Position numbers and translations under genes: made by a program. A model generated the notes under the pieces. That model was not told the DNA's origin and did not search any database. It was given only the letters and a program-made list of their open reading frames with translations. Positions 10,006 to 20,393 of a stretch of DNA of 64,000 bases are shown piece by piece (positions within the stretch are counted from its first letter, which is position 1; every line of letters starts with the position of its first letter). Source of the DNA: Caulobacteraceae bacterium (GTDB taxonomy: Bacteria; Pseudomonadota; Alphaproteobacteria; Caulobacterales; Caulobacteraceae); NCBI GenBank assembly GCA_027489335.1, contig JAIXZX010000014.1:309753-373752 (forward strand), given 5' to 3'.

Positions 10006-10088
10006 GGCCGCTTCTTCCACATCCTTGATCGCCTGACGAGGGGGCCTGGCGCCTTGCCCACAGGGCGCGGTCGGGCGAGGGTCGCCGC

Positions 10089-10841
10089 ATGACACAGCCT
10101 GCCAAGATCGCCCTGGTCACCGGCGCCGGCTCCGGCATCGGCCGGGCCTGCGCGCTCGCCCTGCACGGGGCCGGCTTCAAGCTCGCCCTGACAGGCCGCC
10201 GCGCCGAGGCGCTTGAGGCGACAGCCGCTGAGCTACCGCCCGCCGATGTCCTGGTGCATCCCGCTGACGTCTCAGACGAGGCGCAGGTGGCGGCCCTGTT
10301 CGAGTCGGTGGCCGCCAGGTTCGGCCGGCTGGATCTGTTGTTCAACAACGCAGGCACAGGCGCGCCGCCGGTTCCCCTGGAGGACCTGTCGCTCAAGGCC
10401 TGGCGCCGGGTGGTCGACGTCAATCTGACCGGCGCCTTTCTCTGTACCCAGGGGGCCTTCCGGCTGATGAAGGCGCAGGATCCCAGAGGCGGGCGGATCA
10501 TCAACAACGGCTCCATCTCGGCCCATGCGCCGCGGCCGCGCTCGGTCGCCTATACCGCCACCAAGCACGCCATCACCGGCCTGACGAAGTCCACCAGCCT
10601 GGATGGCCGGGCCTACGGGATCGCCTGCGGCCAGATCGATATCGGCAACGCCGCCACCGAGATGACTGCGGCCATGGCTGGGGGTGTCCCCCAGGCCGAT
10701 GGCAGCCTGAAGCCTGAGCCGATGATGGATGTGGCCGCCGTCGCCCAGGCGGTCGTCTACATGGCCGGCCTGCCGCTCGACGCCAATGTCCAGTTCATGA
10801 CCGTCATGGCCACCCAGATGCCCTTTATCGGCCGTGGCTGA
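10089..10841 (+). CDS. short-chain dehydrogenase/reductase (SDR)
   Basis: A 250-residue classical SDR. The cofactor-binding motif TGAGSGIG is at residues 11-18, NNAG marks the fold, and the catalytic Ser-Tyr-Lys set is present (NGSISAHAP, then YTATK). The substrate cannot be read from sequence. The gene is divergent from thiD (83 bp between starts) and its 3' end overlaps the next gene by eight bases. Confidence 0.9.
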   Translation: MTQPAKIALVTGAGSGIGRACALALHGAGFKLALTGRRAEALEATAAELPPADVLVHPADVSDEAQVAALFESVAARFGRLDLLFNNAGTGAPPVPLEDLSLKAWRRVVDVNLTGAFLCTQGAFRLMKAQDPRGGRIINNGSISAHAPRPRSVAYTATKHAITGLTKSTSLDGRAYGIACGQIDIGNAATEMTAAMAGGVPQADGSLKPEPMMDVAAVAQAVVYMAGLPLDANVQFMTVMATQMPFIGRG

Positions 10842-11592
10842 CGCCCGCGCCGCCAGGGTGGAGGTGTTCCGGGACTATTACGGTCTGCAGCTCGCCTTCG
10901 CCGAGGCCCTCGCCGCCCGGCGCGGTCAATTGCTGTCGGAGACCGTCCGCGGCTTCACCAACCTGCATCGCCGCCTGGGGCTGGGAGAGGTGTCCGACGC
11001 CCCGCCTGGCCCGGAATGGCGGCGCTTCGCCGAGGGCCTCGAGCGCCAGACGGACGGCGCGGCCCGCCTCGACTGGACGATGGAGGTTCTGGCCGCCGCC
11101 CCGGACGAGCCGCCGCAGGCGAACAAGGTCCGCTTCGGCTGTTTCAGCTACGACCCGCCCGAGGCCGGCGTGGTCCGCATCCACTTCAACAATCACGACA
11201 GTCAGGACGGCGCAGGACCCCTGGCGCGGGGCAAGATCGAGGCGCGGCGTTCGGAGCTGACGCGGATGTTCGCCCACCTGCGCAGGACAGCGCCGGAAGC
11301 CGAGACGGTGGCCGGCGCCTCGTGGCTCTACAATACGGAGGCCTATCGCCGCCTGTTTCCATCCGCCTACACGGCGTCGGCCACCGTCGCAGGCGAGGTG
11401 GGTCTCACCGGGACCTCAAGCTGGGGCCAGTTCCTGACCCATACGGGCGCGGTCAGGGACGAGCTGCGCCAGGCCTTCCTGGTGCGGATCGCGGACCTCG
11501 ATCCAACGGCGCCGTGGCTCGCCTTTCCCCTGCGACCCTTGCGGGTCTCCGCGCCGCTTGCGGCATTCTACGATCACTTCGGTCTCGGCTAG
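10834..11592 (+). CDS. conserved protein of unknown function, 252 residues
   Basis: A soluble protein starting at GTG 10834, inside the last codons of the SDR gene, so probably translated with it. It has a polar helical N-terminus, a central [19 protein letters not shown] segment, and the block [17 protein letters not shown], which looks like a conserved family core. There is no signal peptide or membrane segment. I do not recognise a named domain. Its stop overlaps that of the convergent folP by four bases. Confidence 0.7.
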   Translation: MADARAARVEVFRDYYGLQLAFAEALAARRGQLLSETVRGFTNLHRRLGLGEVSDAPPGPEWRRFAEGLERQTDGAARLDWTMEVLAAAPDEPPQANKVRFGCFSYDPPEAGVVRIHFNNHDSQDGAGPLARGKIEARRSELTRMFAHLRRTAPEAETVAGASWLYNTEAYRRLFPSAYTASATVAGEVGLTGTSSWGQFLTHTGAVRDELRQAFLVRIADLDPTAPWLAFPLRPLRVSAPLAAFYDHFGLG

Positions 11593-12503
11593 GGCCGATA
11601 GGCGGCCCTGATCGCCGCCCAGACGTCCAGGGCCTGGGCGGTGTCCCCCACATCATGGACCCGCACCGCGGCGACGCCGGCCTCGGCGCCGGCCAGAGCC
11701 GCGGCGATGGAGCCCGGCGCGCGGGCGTCGGGGGCCTCGGCGGCTGGGTGAAGAGCGGCGATGAACCGCTTGCGACTGGCCCCCAGCAGCACCGGAAAGC
11801 CCAGGGCGCAGATCCTGTCCAGATGGGCCAGCAGGGTCAGGTTGTGCTCCAGGGTCTTGCCAAAACCGATCCCGGGATCGAGCCAGATCTTCTCCCGCGC
11901 CACGCCGGCGGCCAGGGCGGCGTCCGCCCGGGCCAGCAGGAACGCGCAGACCTCGGCGATGACGTCGTCGTAGCGGGGCGCCGCCTGCATGGTGCGCGGC
12001 TCGCCCTGCATGTGCATCAGCACCACCTGGCAGCCGAGTTCCGCAGCCACATCGGGCGCCTCAGGCGCGAAGCGCAGGGCGGTCACGTCGTTCCAGATCA
12101 CAGCCCCGGCGCCGACGGCCGCCCGGGCCACCGCGGGCTTCATGGTGTCCACCGACAGGGGCGGGGCGCCGTCCCTGGCCAGGGCGGCGATGACGGGGAC
12201 GACCCTGGCGATCTCAGCCTCCGCCGGGACGGGCTCGGCGCCGGGTCGGGTGGACTCTCCGCCGAGATCGAGGATGTCCGCGCCCTGGGTGATCAACCGC
12301 CGCGCCCGGGTCAGGGCGGCCGCAGGGTCGTCATGAAGCCCCCCATCGGAAAAACTGTCAGGGGTGAGGTTCAGTATGCCCATTATGGCGGGGCGTTGGG
12401 GCGGACGGATCAGGGCGAACCTCCAGGCCTTCTCGCAGGCGCTCAGCGCCCAATCGGTTATCCCACAAGGGGGCGGGGCGCCAATCCCGAGGGCGCCGGG
12501 CAT
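11589..12503 (-). CDS. folP: dihydropteroate synthase
   Basis: A 304-residue TIM-barrel enzyme of folate synthesis that joins p-aminobenzoate to dihydropterin pyrophosphate; it is the sulfonamide target. All signature blocks are present: GILNLTPDSFSDGG, DLGGESTRPGA, the SVDT loop, WNDVTALR, DPGIGFGKT and LLGASRKRFI. About 35 residues lie before the first motif, slightly longer than usual. It is transcribed away from ftsH, separated from it by a small plus-strand gene. Confidence 0.96.
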   Translation of the reverse strand: MPGALGIGAPPPCGITDWALSACEKAWRFALIRPPQRPAIMGILNLTPDSFSDGGLHDDPAAALTRARRLITQGADILDLGGESTRPGAEPVPAEAEIARVVPVIAALARDGAPPLSVDTMKPAVARAAVGAGAVIWNDVTALRFAPEAPDVAAELGCQVVLMHMQGEPRTMQAAPRYDDVIAEVCAFLLARADAALAAGVAREKIWLDPGIGFGKTLEHNLTLLAHLDRICALGFPVLLGASRKRFIAALHPAAEAPDARAPGSIAAALAGAEAGVAAVRVHDVGDTAQALDVWAAIRAAYRP

Positions 12504-12603
12504 AAAATGCTGCGACTGCTCACATCGGGCGCCGGAAGCCTGTCACACCTTGGCCCTATGGTGTGTGGAGGGATGGCCAACCACGCACCTGGGATGCACG
12601 CCC

Positions 12604-12801
12604 GTGATCATCAACCCGATACGCCACCTGCGGCGCCGCAAGCGCCTGCAGTCCGAGGCTGAGGAAGAAGCGGCCTATCTGCGCCGCCGTTTCGGGGCCG
12701 AGGCCCATGATGCGGCCCTGGAGAAACTCCAGCGCGCCGATCTGACCAGCTGGGGCCGCCAGGTCGTGGCCGAAGCCGCCCGGCGTCTGGAGCAGAGCTG
12801 A
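12604..12801 (+). CDS. small basic protein of unknown function, 65 residues
   Basis: The translation IINPIRHLRRRKRLQSEAEE...ARRLEQS reads as a short, highly charged, helical protein. I use GTG at 12604, though the upstream SD is weak (GGGAT). A GTG about 39 bases earlier in the same frame is a possible longer start. It lies between folP and ftsH on the opposite strand. Charge pattern and reading-frame codon bias support coding, but no domain is recognised. Confidence 0.55.
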   Translation: MIINPIRHLRRRKRLQSEAEEEAAYLRRRFGAEAHDAALEKLQRADLTSWGRQVVAEAARRLEQS

Positions 12802-12823
12802 GCCCCGCTCCAGACGGTCAGGA

Positions 12824-14707
<1,884 letters not shown>

Positions 14708-14839
14708 GGTGCTTTTGATCCGTCTCGGGAAAACTCGGGTTCAAGACCTAAGATAGGATGGCCTGAGCGGTTTCACCAGCAAGGGGCGGGCCAGAGTGAC
14801 CGCAGGTCGCGGTCTGGCCGCAGATTCTTTGGGCGACCC

Positions 14840-14875
14840 AAACGAGAAAGGCCGCGCAGACGGGCTGCGCGGCCT
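14840..14875 (-). terminator. intrinsic terminator of rpsU
   Basis: AGGCCGCGCAG (14849-14859) and CTGCGCGGCCT (14865-14875) form a perfect 11-bp stem with a 5-nt loop. On the minus strand TTCTCGTTT follows. It sits 50 bases past the rpsU stop and isolates rpsU from ftsH. Confidence 0.85.
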
Positions 14876-14925
14876 GACATCTCTTTGTGATCGCACGTCC
14901 CGCCGAGGCGGAGACGCAGGCGTCC

Positions 14926-15159
14926 TTAGCGGGCGCGCGGCTTGGGAGCCGCGATCAGACCTTCGCGCTGGGCGCGCTTGCGGGCCAGCTTGCGGGCGCG
15001 ACGAACGGCTTCGGCCTTCTGGCGCGCGCGCTTTTCCGAGGGCTTCTCGTAATGGACGTGGCGCTTCATCTCGCGGAACGAGCCTTCGCGCTGCATCTTC
15101 TTCTTCAGGGCCTTGAGGGCCTGGTCGACATTGTTGTCGCGGACGAAAATCTGAACCAG
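14926..15159 (-). CDS. rpsU: 30S ribosomal protein S21, apparent CTG start
   Basis: The frame encodes [20 protein letters not shown] and continues as a full S21, with the basic C-terminal extension typical of alphaproteobacteria (77 residues). The family N-terminus requires the initiator just before VQIFV. The codon there is CTG (15159-15157). The frame upstream holds no ATG, GTG or TTG before an in-frame TAG, six codons back. AGGAG lies 8 nt before the CTG, a normal SD spacing. The first internal Met (in KKKMQREG) would remove about 20 conserved residues. S21 binds the small subunit near the mRNA exit and the 16S anti-SD. A terminator follows. Confidence 0.93.
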   Translation of the reverse strand: MVQIFVRDNNVDQALKALKKKMQREGSFREMKRHVHYEKPSEKRARQKAEAVRRARKLARKRAQREGLIAAPKPRAR

Positions 15160-15337
15160 GGGACTCTCTCCTGCCTACCTGAATGTTGCGCCACCCGGCG
15201 CACATGGCGGTGGCGGTGAAACAAAATACCAAATAGCCCCGAAAGCGACCGCTCCGGAGCCGAGGGCGGCGAAATAGCAGAAGGCTTGGCCCATGTCCAC
15301 GCAAGACGGCGGCTTTCGGCGAGGTTAGACTGGGTCC

Positions 15338-16006
15338 ATGTCAGACGCCGCTTCATCTTCCTCCCCCGATCCCGACGCCTGGGCCCGCCAGGTCGAAGAT
15401 CAGGTGCTGTCCCTGGCCCTGCCCCATGTGGCGCAGATGGGCTGGAGCGCTCTGCTGGTGGCCCGGGCCGGCGCCGAGGCCGGGCTTTCCAAGGGCGAAA
15501 TCGAGCTTCTCTTCCCCAATGGGGCGGCGGATCTGGCGGCCCTGCTCGGCCGCCGGCACAACCGTGAGACGCTCGAGACTCTGTCGCAGACTGATCCGGC
15601 GAGCCTGAAGATCCGTGAGCGTATCCGCTTGGCGGTGGAGACCCGCCTGGATGTCGCGGCCCAGGATGAGGCGGTCGCCCGTCGCTGGAGCGGCTTCCTC
15701 GCCCTGCCTCAGAATCTGCCCCTGGCCAGCCGCCTCCTGTGGGACAGCGCCGACCAGCTCTGGCGCTGGGCCGGCGATACGGCCACCGACGAGAACCACT
15801 ATTCCAAGCGCGCCATCCTGTCGGGGATCCTCTCGGCGGCGCTGGCCATCCGCGTGGCCTCAGGCCGCGGCGCGTCGATGGACTTCGTCGACGCCCGCAT
15901 CGCCAATGTGATGAGCTTCGAAAAGTGGAAGGCCACCACCAAGCTTCGCCCGTCCGAAGCCCTCAAGACCTTCGCCCAGACCCTGGGCCGCATGCGCTAC
16001 GGCTGA
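15338..16006 (+). CDS. COQ9-family ubiquinone biosynthesis protein
   Basis: A 222-residue COQ9 homologue. The N-terminal half is a TetR-like helical domain without a true DNA-binding role in this family. The C-terminal core has LASRLLWDSADQLWRWAGD and DENHYSKRAILSGILSA, a characteristic COQ9 block. COQ9 binds lipid and presents ubiquinone intermediates to COQ7-type hydroxylases. It fits with ubiE and ubiB later in the window. It is divergent from rpsU. A family A palindromic repeat begins ten bases after its stop. Confidence 0.9.
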   Translation: MSDAASSSSPDPDAWARQVEDQVLSLALPHVAQMGWSALLVARAGAEAGLSKGEIELLFPNGAADLAALLGRRHNRETLETLSQTDPASLKIRERIRLAVETRLDVAAQDEAVARRWSGFLALPQNLPLASRLLWDSADQLWRWAGDTATDENHYSKRAILSGILSAALAIRVASGRGASMDFVDARIANVMSFEKWKATTKLRPSEALKTFAQTLGRMRYG

Positions 16007-16015
16007 GGGGCCGTG

Positions 16016-16118
16016 CGTCCTTCGAGGGTCGCCTTGCTCGCACCTCAGGATGAGGGTGGTGGGTTGAGGCCTCTCAGTCCGTCCTCATCCTGAGGCGCCC
16101 GAAGGGCCTCGAAGGACG
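16016..16118. repeat. intergenic palindromic repeat, family A, copy 1
   Basis: Nested inverted repeats: outer arms CGTCCTTCGAGG (16016-16027) and CCTCGAAGGACG (16107-16118), inner arms CCTCAGGATGAGG (16043-16055) and CCTCATCCTGAGG (16083-16095), all exact complements. Similar copies lie at 50149-50257 and 57632-57741. It fills the space between the convergent coq9 and purK genes. Confidence 0.9.
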
Positions 16119-16134
16119 AGGGCGGATGAGCCGC

Positions 16135-17220
16135 CTAGAGCCCCGACAACCGGTTGATGTGGCCCATCTTGCGGCCGGGCTTGGCCTCGCGCTTGCCGTA
16201 GAGGTGCAGGCGGGTCTCCGGCTCGGCGGCCAACTTCGCCCAGGCCTCGGCCTCGTCGCCCAGCAGGTTCAGCATCTCCACATGGGCCCGGGCCTGGGTG
16301 GGGCCCAGCGGCCAGCCGGCGACCGCGCGGATGTGCTGCTCGAACTGGCAGACCTCACAGCCGTCCTGGGTCCAGTGGCCGGTATTGTGCACTCGGGGCG
16401 CGATCTCATTGGCCAGCAGGCGGCCGTCGGCCAACTCGAACAGCTCGATGCCGATGACCCCCACATAGTCCAGACGGGTCAGGATCTGGGCCGCGATCCG
16501 CTCGGCCTGGTCCGCCAGGTCGGGACTGGCCGGCGCGGGCGCCACGGTGCGGCGCAGGATACCGCCCTCGTGGTGGTTTTCGCCCAGGGGATAGATGGCC
16601 AGCTCGCCGTCATGGCCCCGGGCGGCGATCACCGAGAGCTCGCGGACGAAGTCGGCTGGCGCCTCCAGAATGCAGGGCGCGCCCCCGAGCGCCTCGAACA
16701 CGGTTGCGGCGTCCGCCGCATGCTCGACCCACTTCTGACCCTTGCCGTCATAGCCTTCGCGGCGGGTCTTCATCAGGGACGGGACGCCAATGCGCGCGGC
16801 GGCCTCAAGCGCGGCCTCGCCGCTGTCCACCTGGGCGAAGGCCACGGTGCGCACGCCCGCCTCATTGAGGAAGGTCTTCTCCGCCACCCGGTCCTGGGCG
16901 ACCGCCAGGGCCAGGCCGCTGGGCGCCACCGGCGCGCCCAGGGCCTTCAGACGCTCGACGGCGGCTGCCGGCACATTCTCAAACTCATAGGTGATGACGT
17001 CGCAGAGATCGGCCAGGCGGGCCAGGCCGTCGGGGTCGTCAAAGGGGGCGATCACCGTTTCGCGGGCCACCCGGCTGGCTGGGGCGTCCAGCTCCGGGGT
17101 CAGGATGACCACATCGAAGCCCAGGCGGGCGGCGGCCAGCGCCAGCATCCGACCCAGCTGTCCGCCGCCCAGAATGCCGATGGTCGCGCCCGGCGCGAGG
17201 GGGGCAAGGCCCGGCGCCAT
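16135..17220 (-). CDS. purK: 5-(carboxyamino)imidazole ribonucleotide synthase
   Basis: A 361-residue ATP-grasp enzyme that makes N5-CAIR from AIR, bicarbonate and ATP in purine synthesis. It begins GATIGILGGGQLGRMLALAA, typical of PurK, and has the SLMKTRREGYDGKGQKWV ATP-binding block and the NEIAPRVHNTGHWTQDGC signature. Its ATG shares one base with the purE stop (TGATG), so the pair is translationally coupled and acts in consecutive steps. Confidence 0.97.
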   Translation of the reverse strand: MAPGLAPLAPGATIGILGGGQLGRMLALAAARLGFDVVILTPELDAPASRVARETVIAPFDDPDGLARLADLCDVITYEFENVPAAAVERLKALGAPVAPSGLALAVAQDRVAEKTFLNEAGVRTVAFAQVDSGEAALEAAARIGVPSLMKTRREGYDGKGQKWVEHAADAATVFEALGGAPCILEAPADFVRELSVIAARGHDGELAIYPLGENHHEGGILRRTVAPAPASPDLADQAERIAAQILTRLDYVGVIGIELFELADGRLLANEIAPRVHNTGHWTQDGCEVCQFEQHIRAVAGWPLGPTQARAHVEMLNLLGDEAEAWAKLAAEPETRLHLYGKREAKPGRKMGHINRLSGL

Positions 17221-17732
17221 CAGTCTTCCACCGTCTCGGCTACGGCGTCCGCCAGGGCTTGCGCGAAGGCGGTCAGGCGCTCGCCAAGCTCAGGATCGCC
17301 GAGCGCCAGGATGCGGGCGGCCAGAATGCCGGCGTTCTTGGCGCCGGCCTCGCCGATGGCCAGGGTCGCCACGGGAATGCCGCCGGGCATCTGGACGATG
17401 GAGAGGAGGCTATCCATGCCCTTCAGCGCCTTGGACTCCACCGGCACGCCCAGCACCGGCAGTTCGGTCATCGAGGCGGCCATGCCTGGAAGATGTGCCG
17501 CGCCCCCGGCGCCGGCGATGATCACCTTGTAGCCCGCCGCCTTGGCGGTGGTGGCGAACTCATAGAGCCGCTTCGGCGTGCGGTGGGCCGAGACCACCTT
17601 GGCCTCCCAGGCTACGCCAAGGGCGTCGAGTTGTTCGGCGGCGCATTTCATGGTCGGCCAGTCAGAGCGGCTGCCCATGATGATGGCGACGGGCGGGCGA
17701 CCGCCTGGGCCGGCGGGGTTGGAACTGGCCAT
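17220..17732 (-). CDS. purE: N5-carboxyaminoimidazole ribonucleotide mutase
   Basis: A 170-residue class I PurE that rearranges N5-CAIR to CAIR. Motifs: [35 protein letters not shown] and LPVLGVPV. I start at ATG 17732 because the family motif follows within 20 residues; a longer frame upstream has unrelated sequence. It is followed directly by purK. Upstream, between this gene and the divergent GGDEF gene, are a GATTC (GANTC) site at 17805 and ATGGTTAA at 17812. Confidence 0.96.
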   Translation of the reverse strand: MASSNPAGPGGRPPVAIIMGSRSDWPTMKCAAEQLDALGVAWEAKVVSAHRTPKRLYEFATTAKAAGYKVIIAGAGGAAHLPGMAASMTELPVLGVPVESKALKGMDSLLSIVQMPGGIPVATLAIGEAGAKNAGILAARILALGDPELGERLTAFAQALADAVAETVED

Positions 17733-17841
17733 CGGACGGCCCCCTTGATGGGAAAGGCGCGGAGTATAGGCGCCGCCTTTGCGCCGGCAACCGATCACCG
17801 GTACGATTCTTATGGTTAAGGCTGGATGTGATTCCCTCCCC

Positions 17842-18561
17842 ATGAAGATCACGGGCGCGCGCACCGAACCCTTTGCGGCCATCCGCAAGCGGGCCCTGGC
17901 CCAGGCCGGCGCCCAGAGCTCTGCGGCCAGGGCCCTGCCGGCGGACAAGGCCGGCTTCCTCGGCGTGACCGAGGCCGAGATGACGCCCGCCGTCCGGGGC
18001 GCCCTGCAGACCCTGCTGACCGAGATCGATGACCTCCGCGGCGAGGTGGCCCGGCTGAAGGCCAAGCTCACCGAGGTGGAGGGCCTGGCCGACCGGGACG
18101 CCCTGACGCCGGTGCTCAACCGCCGGGCCTTCATGCGCGAGCTGGCCCGGGTGCAGACCTTCTCCCGGCGCTACGCCTCGCCGGCCAGCCTCGTTTATTT
18201 CGACCTGGACGACTTCAAGAGCGTCAATGACCGCTTCGGCCATGCGGCCGGCGACGCCGTGCTCAAGGCCGTGGCCGAGCGGCTGACCGGCCTGGTGCGC
18301 GACAGCGATATTGTCGGCCGGATGGGCGGAGACGAGTTCGCCGTGGTGCTGGTCCAGGCCACCGCCATGACCGCCCAGGCCAAGGCCGAGGCCCTGGCCA
18401 GGACCCTGGAGCAGGCGCCCATCCAGTTCGGCGACTGGTCGGCGCCTCTGCATCTCTCCTACGGGGTCTGCGAAATCCCCCATGAGGGCGAGCCCGAGGC
18501 GATCGTCGCCCAGGCCGATGCGGCCATGTTCATCCGCAAGCGCGAGCGCCAGGCCGGCTGA
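17842..18561 (+). CDS. GGDEF diguanylate cyclase with N-terminal coiled coil
   Basis: A soluble 239-residue protein. Residues 1-60 are a poorly conserved N-terminus, about 60-90 form a coiled coil ([21 protein letters not shown]), and the rest is a GGDEF domain with [23 protein letters not shown] and an intact MGGDEF active site. RDSD five residues before GGDEF matches the RxxD product-inhibition site, so it should make c-di-GMP and be feedback inhibited. The coiled coil probably dimerises it. The layout resembles Caulobacter DgcB, but I do not claim orthology. The stop overlaps the next ATG (TGATG). Confidence 0.9.
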   Translation: MKITGARTEPFAAIRKRALAQAGAQSSAARALPADKAGFLGVTEAEMTPAVRGALQTLLTEIDDLRGEVARLKAKLTEVEGLADRDALTPVLNRRAFMRELARVQTFSRRYASPASLVYFDLDDFKSVNDRFGHAAGDAVLKAVAERLTGLVRDSDIVGRMGGDEFAVVLVQATAMTAQAKAEALARTLEQAPIQFGDWSAPLHLSYGVCEIPHEGEPEAIVAQADAAMFIRKRERQAG

Positions 18562-19352
18562 TGGCCTGGACGCGCACCTACGAAGAGGCCGAGCCCCAGC
18601 GGGTCAATCGCTGGCTGGCCCAGAGCGGCGTCTGTTCGCGCCGGGAGGCCGAGGCCCTGATCGCCGCAGGTCAGGTCTCTATCGACGGCGAGACCGTCTC
18701 CGACCCCGGCCGCAAGATCGAGCACGGCCAGACCCTGACCCTGGACGACGGCGCCCAGGCCCGCCTCGAGGGCCAGATGACGGTAATCATCAACAAGCCC
18801 GTCGGCTATGTCTCGGCCCAGCCAGAGCCCGGCCAGATCCCTGCGGCCCGCCTGCTGACCCGCCAGGGTCTGTGGGGAGACGCCGCTGAAATCCCGGCTG
18901 CCGACCGCAGCCTGGCGCCGGTGGGGCGGCTGGACCTGGACAGCCGCGGCCTGCTGATCCTGTCGGAGGACGGGGTGGTGACCAAGGCGGTGATCGGCCC
19001 GGACTCCCAGATGGAGAAGGAATATCTGGTCCGGGTGCGCGGCGACATCGGTGAGCCGGTGCTGGAGCGCCTGCGCCATGGCCTGGCCCTGGACGGCCGC
19101 CTGCTGAAGCCGGCCAAGGTCACTCTGGCCGGGGACCAGCGCCTGCGCTTCATCCTGACCGAGGGCCGCAACCGCCAGATTCGCCGGATGTGCGACCTGG
19201 TGGGGCTGTCCATCATCGACCTCTACCGCCTGCGGATCGGCCCCCTGAAGGTCGGCGACCTGCCGGAGGGCCGCTGGCGGCCGATCACGGCCCGCGAACG
19301 CGAAGCCCTGATCACGCCCGGTTTCAGCCCCAAGCCCGTTCGCCGCCGCTGA
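18561..19352 (+). CDS. RsuA/RluB/RluF-family rRNA pseudouridine synthase
   Basis: A 263-residue enzyme with an N-terminal S4 RNA-binding domain (RVNRWLAQSGVCSRREAEAL) and a catalytic domain with GRLDLDSRGLLILSEDG, where the first Asp is the catalytic nucleophile. The block FILTEGRNRQIRRMCDLVG and the C-terminal RLRIGPLKVGDLPEGRWR are closest to the RluF type, which modifies 23S rRNA, but the exact target cannot be fixed. Its start overlaps the stop of the GGDEF gene by one base. Confidence 0.9.
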   Translation: MAWTRTYEEAEPQRVNRWLAQSGVCSRREAEALIAAGQVSIDGETVSDPGRKIEHGQTLTLDDGAQARLEGQMTVIINKPVGYVSAQPEPGQIPAARLLTRQGLWGDAAEIPAADRSLAPVGRLDLDSRGLLILSEDGVVTKAVIGPDSQMEKEYLVRVRGDIGEPVLERLRHGLALDGRLLKPAKVTLAGDQRLRFILTEGRNRQIRRMCDLVGLSIIDLYRLRIGPLKVGDLPEGRWRPITAREREALITPGFSPKPVRRR

Positions 19353-19355
19353 GGC

Positions 19356-20315
19356 TCAGGCCGGGGCCAGGGCCCGGGCCAGCGCGGCGCGGCTGTCGCG
19401 GGCCGCGGTCTGGCTGACGCCCGCCTCCGGCGCCCACTGGAAGCCGTGGAAGGCGCCGGGATAGACATGCAGCTCCACCGGCACACCGGCCCGCAGCAGC
19501 CGCTGGGCGTAGGCCAGGTCCTCCTCCAGGAACAGGTCCAGCGCGCCGGTGGCGATGAAGGTCGGCGGCAGGCCTGAGACGTCCGTGGCCCGGGCGGCCG
19601 CCGCATAGGGGGAGACCCCGTCCACGCCGGCCTCATGCCCCAGCAGGGCCCGCCAGCCGAAGGCGTTGGCCTGGGGCGTCCAGACAAAGGCGCCGGCATA
19701 GGGGTGCGGATCGGCGCTGACGCAGGTCCGGTCATCGATCATCGGATAGATCAGGTGCTGGAAGGCGAGCGGATAGTCCCCGCGGTCCCGGGCCAGCAGG
19801 GCCAGGCCCGCCGCCAGACCGCCCCCGGCGCTCTCCCCCATCAGGCCGACCCGTCCGCGGTCGACGCCCAGGGTATCGGCGTTGGCGAAGATCCAGGCGA
19901 GCGCCGCGTAACAGTCCTCCAGCGGCCCGGGGAAGGGCGTCTCGGGCGCCAGCCGGTACTCCACCGAGACGATGCAGCAGGCGAGGTCAGCGGCCAGCGG
20001 GCGATGGACCGCCTCATTATCGGCGGCTGCGCCAGCCACGTAGCCGCCCCCGTGAATGTGCAGGATGCAGGGCAGGGGGCCCTTGGCGTCCTTTGGGCGA
20101 TAGACCAGCACCTCGACATCCGGGGCGCCGGCGGGCCCGGGAATCGTTCGCCGCTCCAGGCTGGTGCGCGCCATATCCTCGGGTCGCACCTGGAACCGCG
20201 CCGGCCGGCCGCGCATCAGGGGCAGGATTTCCTCGGTCAACTCGAAGGCGGGGAAGCTGTCGAGCAGGGGCAGCAGCTCCGGATCGACCAGATTTCGGTT
20301 GGCGGCCTTGTCCAT
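19356..20315 (-). CDS. alpha/beta hydrolase, hormone-sensitive-lipase type esterase
   Basis: A 319-residue alpha/beta hydrolase (fold 3). The oxyanion-hole motif HIHGGGYVAG and the nucleophile elbow GESAGGGLAAG are present, with the acid in GALDLFLEED and the His in YPGAFHGFQW. It is cytosolic, with no signal peptide. It lies 78 bp after ligD on the same strand, so may be transcribed with the otsB-otsA-ligD set. Natural substrate unknown. The gene is convergent with, and four bases from, the pseudouridine synthase. Confidence 0.9.
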   Translation of the reverse strand: MDKAANRNLVDPELLPLLDSFPAFELTEEILPLMRGRPARFQVRPEDMARTSLERRTIPGPAGAPDVEVLVYRPKDAKGPLPCILHIHGGGYVAGAAADNEAVHRPLAADLACCIVSVEYRLAPETPFPGPLEDCYAALAWIFANADTLGVDRGRVGLMGESAGGGLAAGLALLARDRGDYPLAFQHLIYPMIDDRTCVSADPHPYAGAFVWTPQANAFGWRALLGHEAGVDGVSPYAAAARATDVSGLPPTFIATGALDLFLEEDLAYAQRLLRAGVPVELHVYPGAFHGFQWAPEAGVSQTAARDSRAALARALAPA

Positions 20316-20393
20316 GTCTTCTCCCCCGTGTGGCGATTTTCCGAAAGCTTGGCAGGCGCCGCGCGCTCTAGGAAGCCTCGACGGAAGGGAAGC

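Noticed and set aside
10006..10088. TPP riboswitch in front of thiD
   Set aside because: The 83-bp divergent gap is too short and lacks the conserved CTGAGA element.
14708..14760. Heat-shock (sigma-32) promoter before ftsH
   Set aside because: A CTTGAA-like -35 is present, but no matching CCCCAT-type -10 is found at the right distance.
16007..16134. 6S RNA near purE-purK
   Set aside because: 6S RNA can lie near purEK in alphaproteobacteria, but the flanking gaps are only about 110-130 bp and one is filled by a family A repeat. No 6S-like long bulged hairpin was seen.
17805..17819. Cell-cycle control site between purE and the GGDEF gene (GATTC and ATGGTTAA)
   Set aside because: GATTC is a GANTC site, and ATGGTTAA is the complement of the TTAACCAT half-site described for CtrA. 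Both are short enough to occur by chance and no full CtrA box is present, so I do not list it as a feature.
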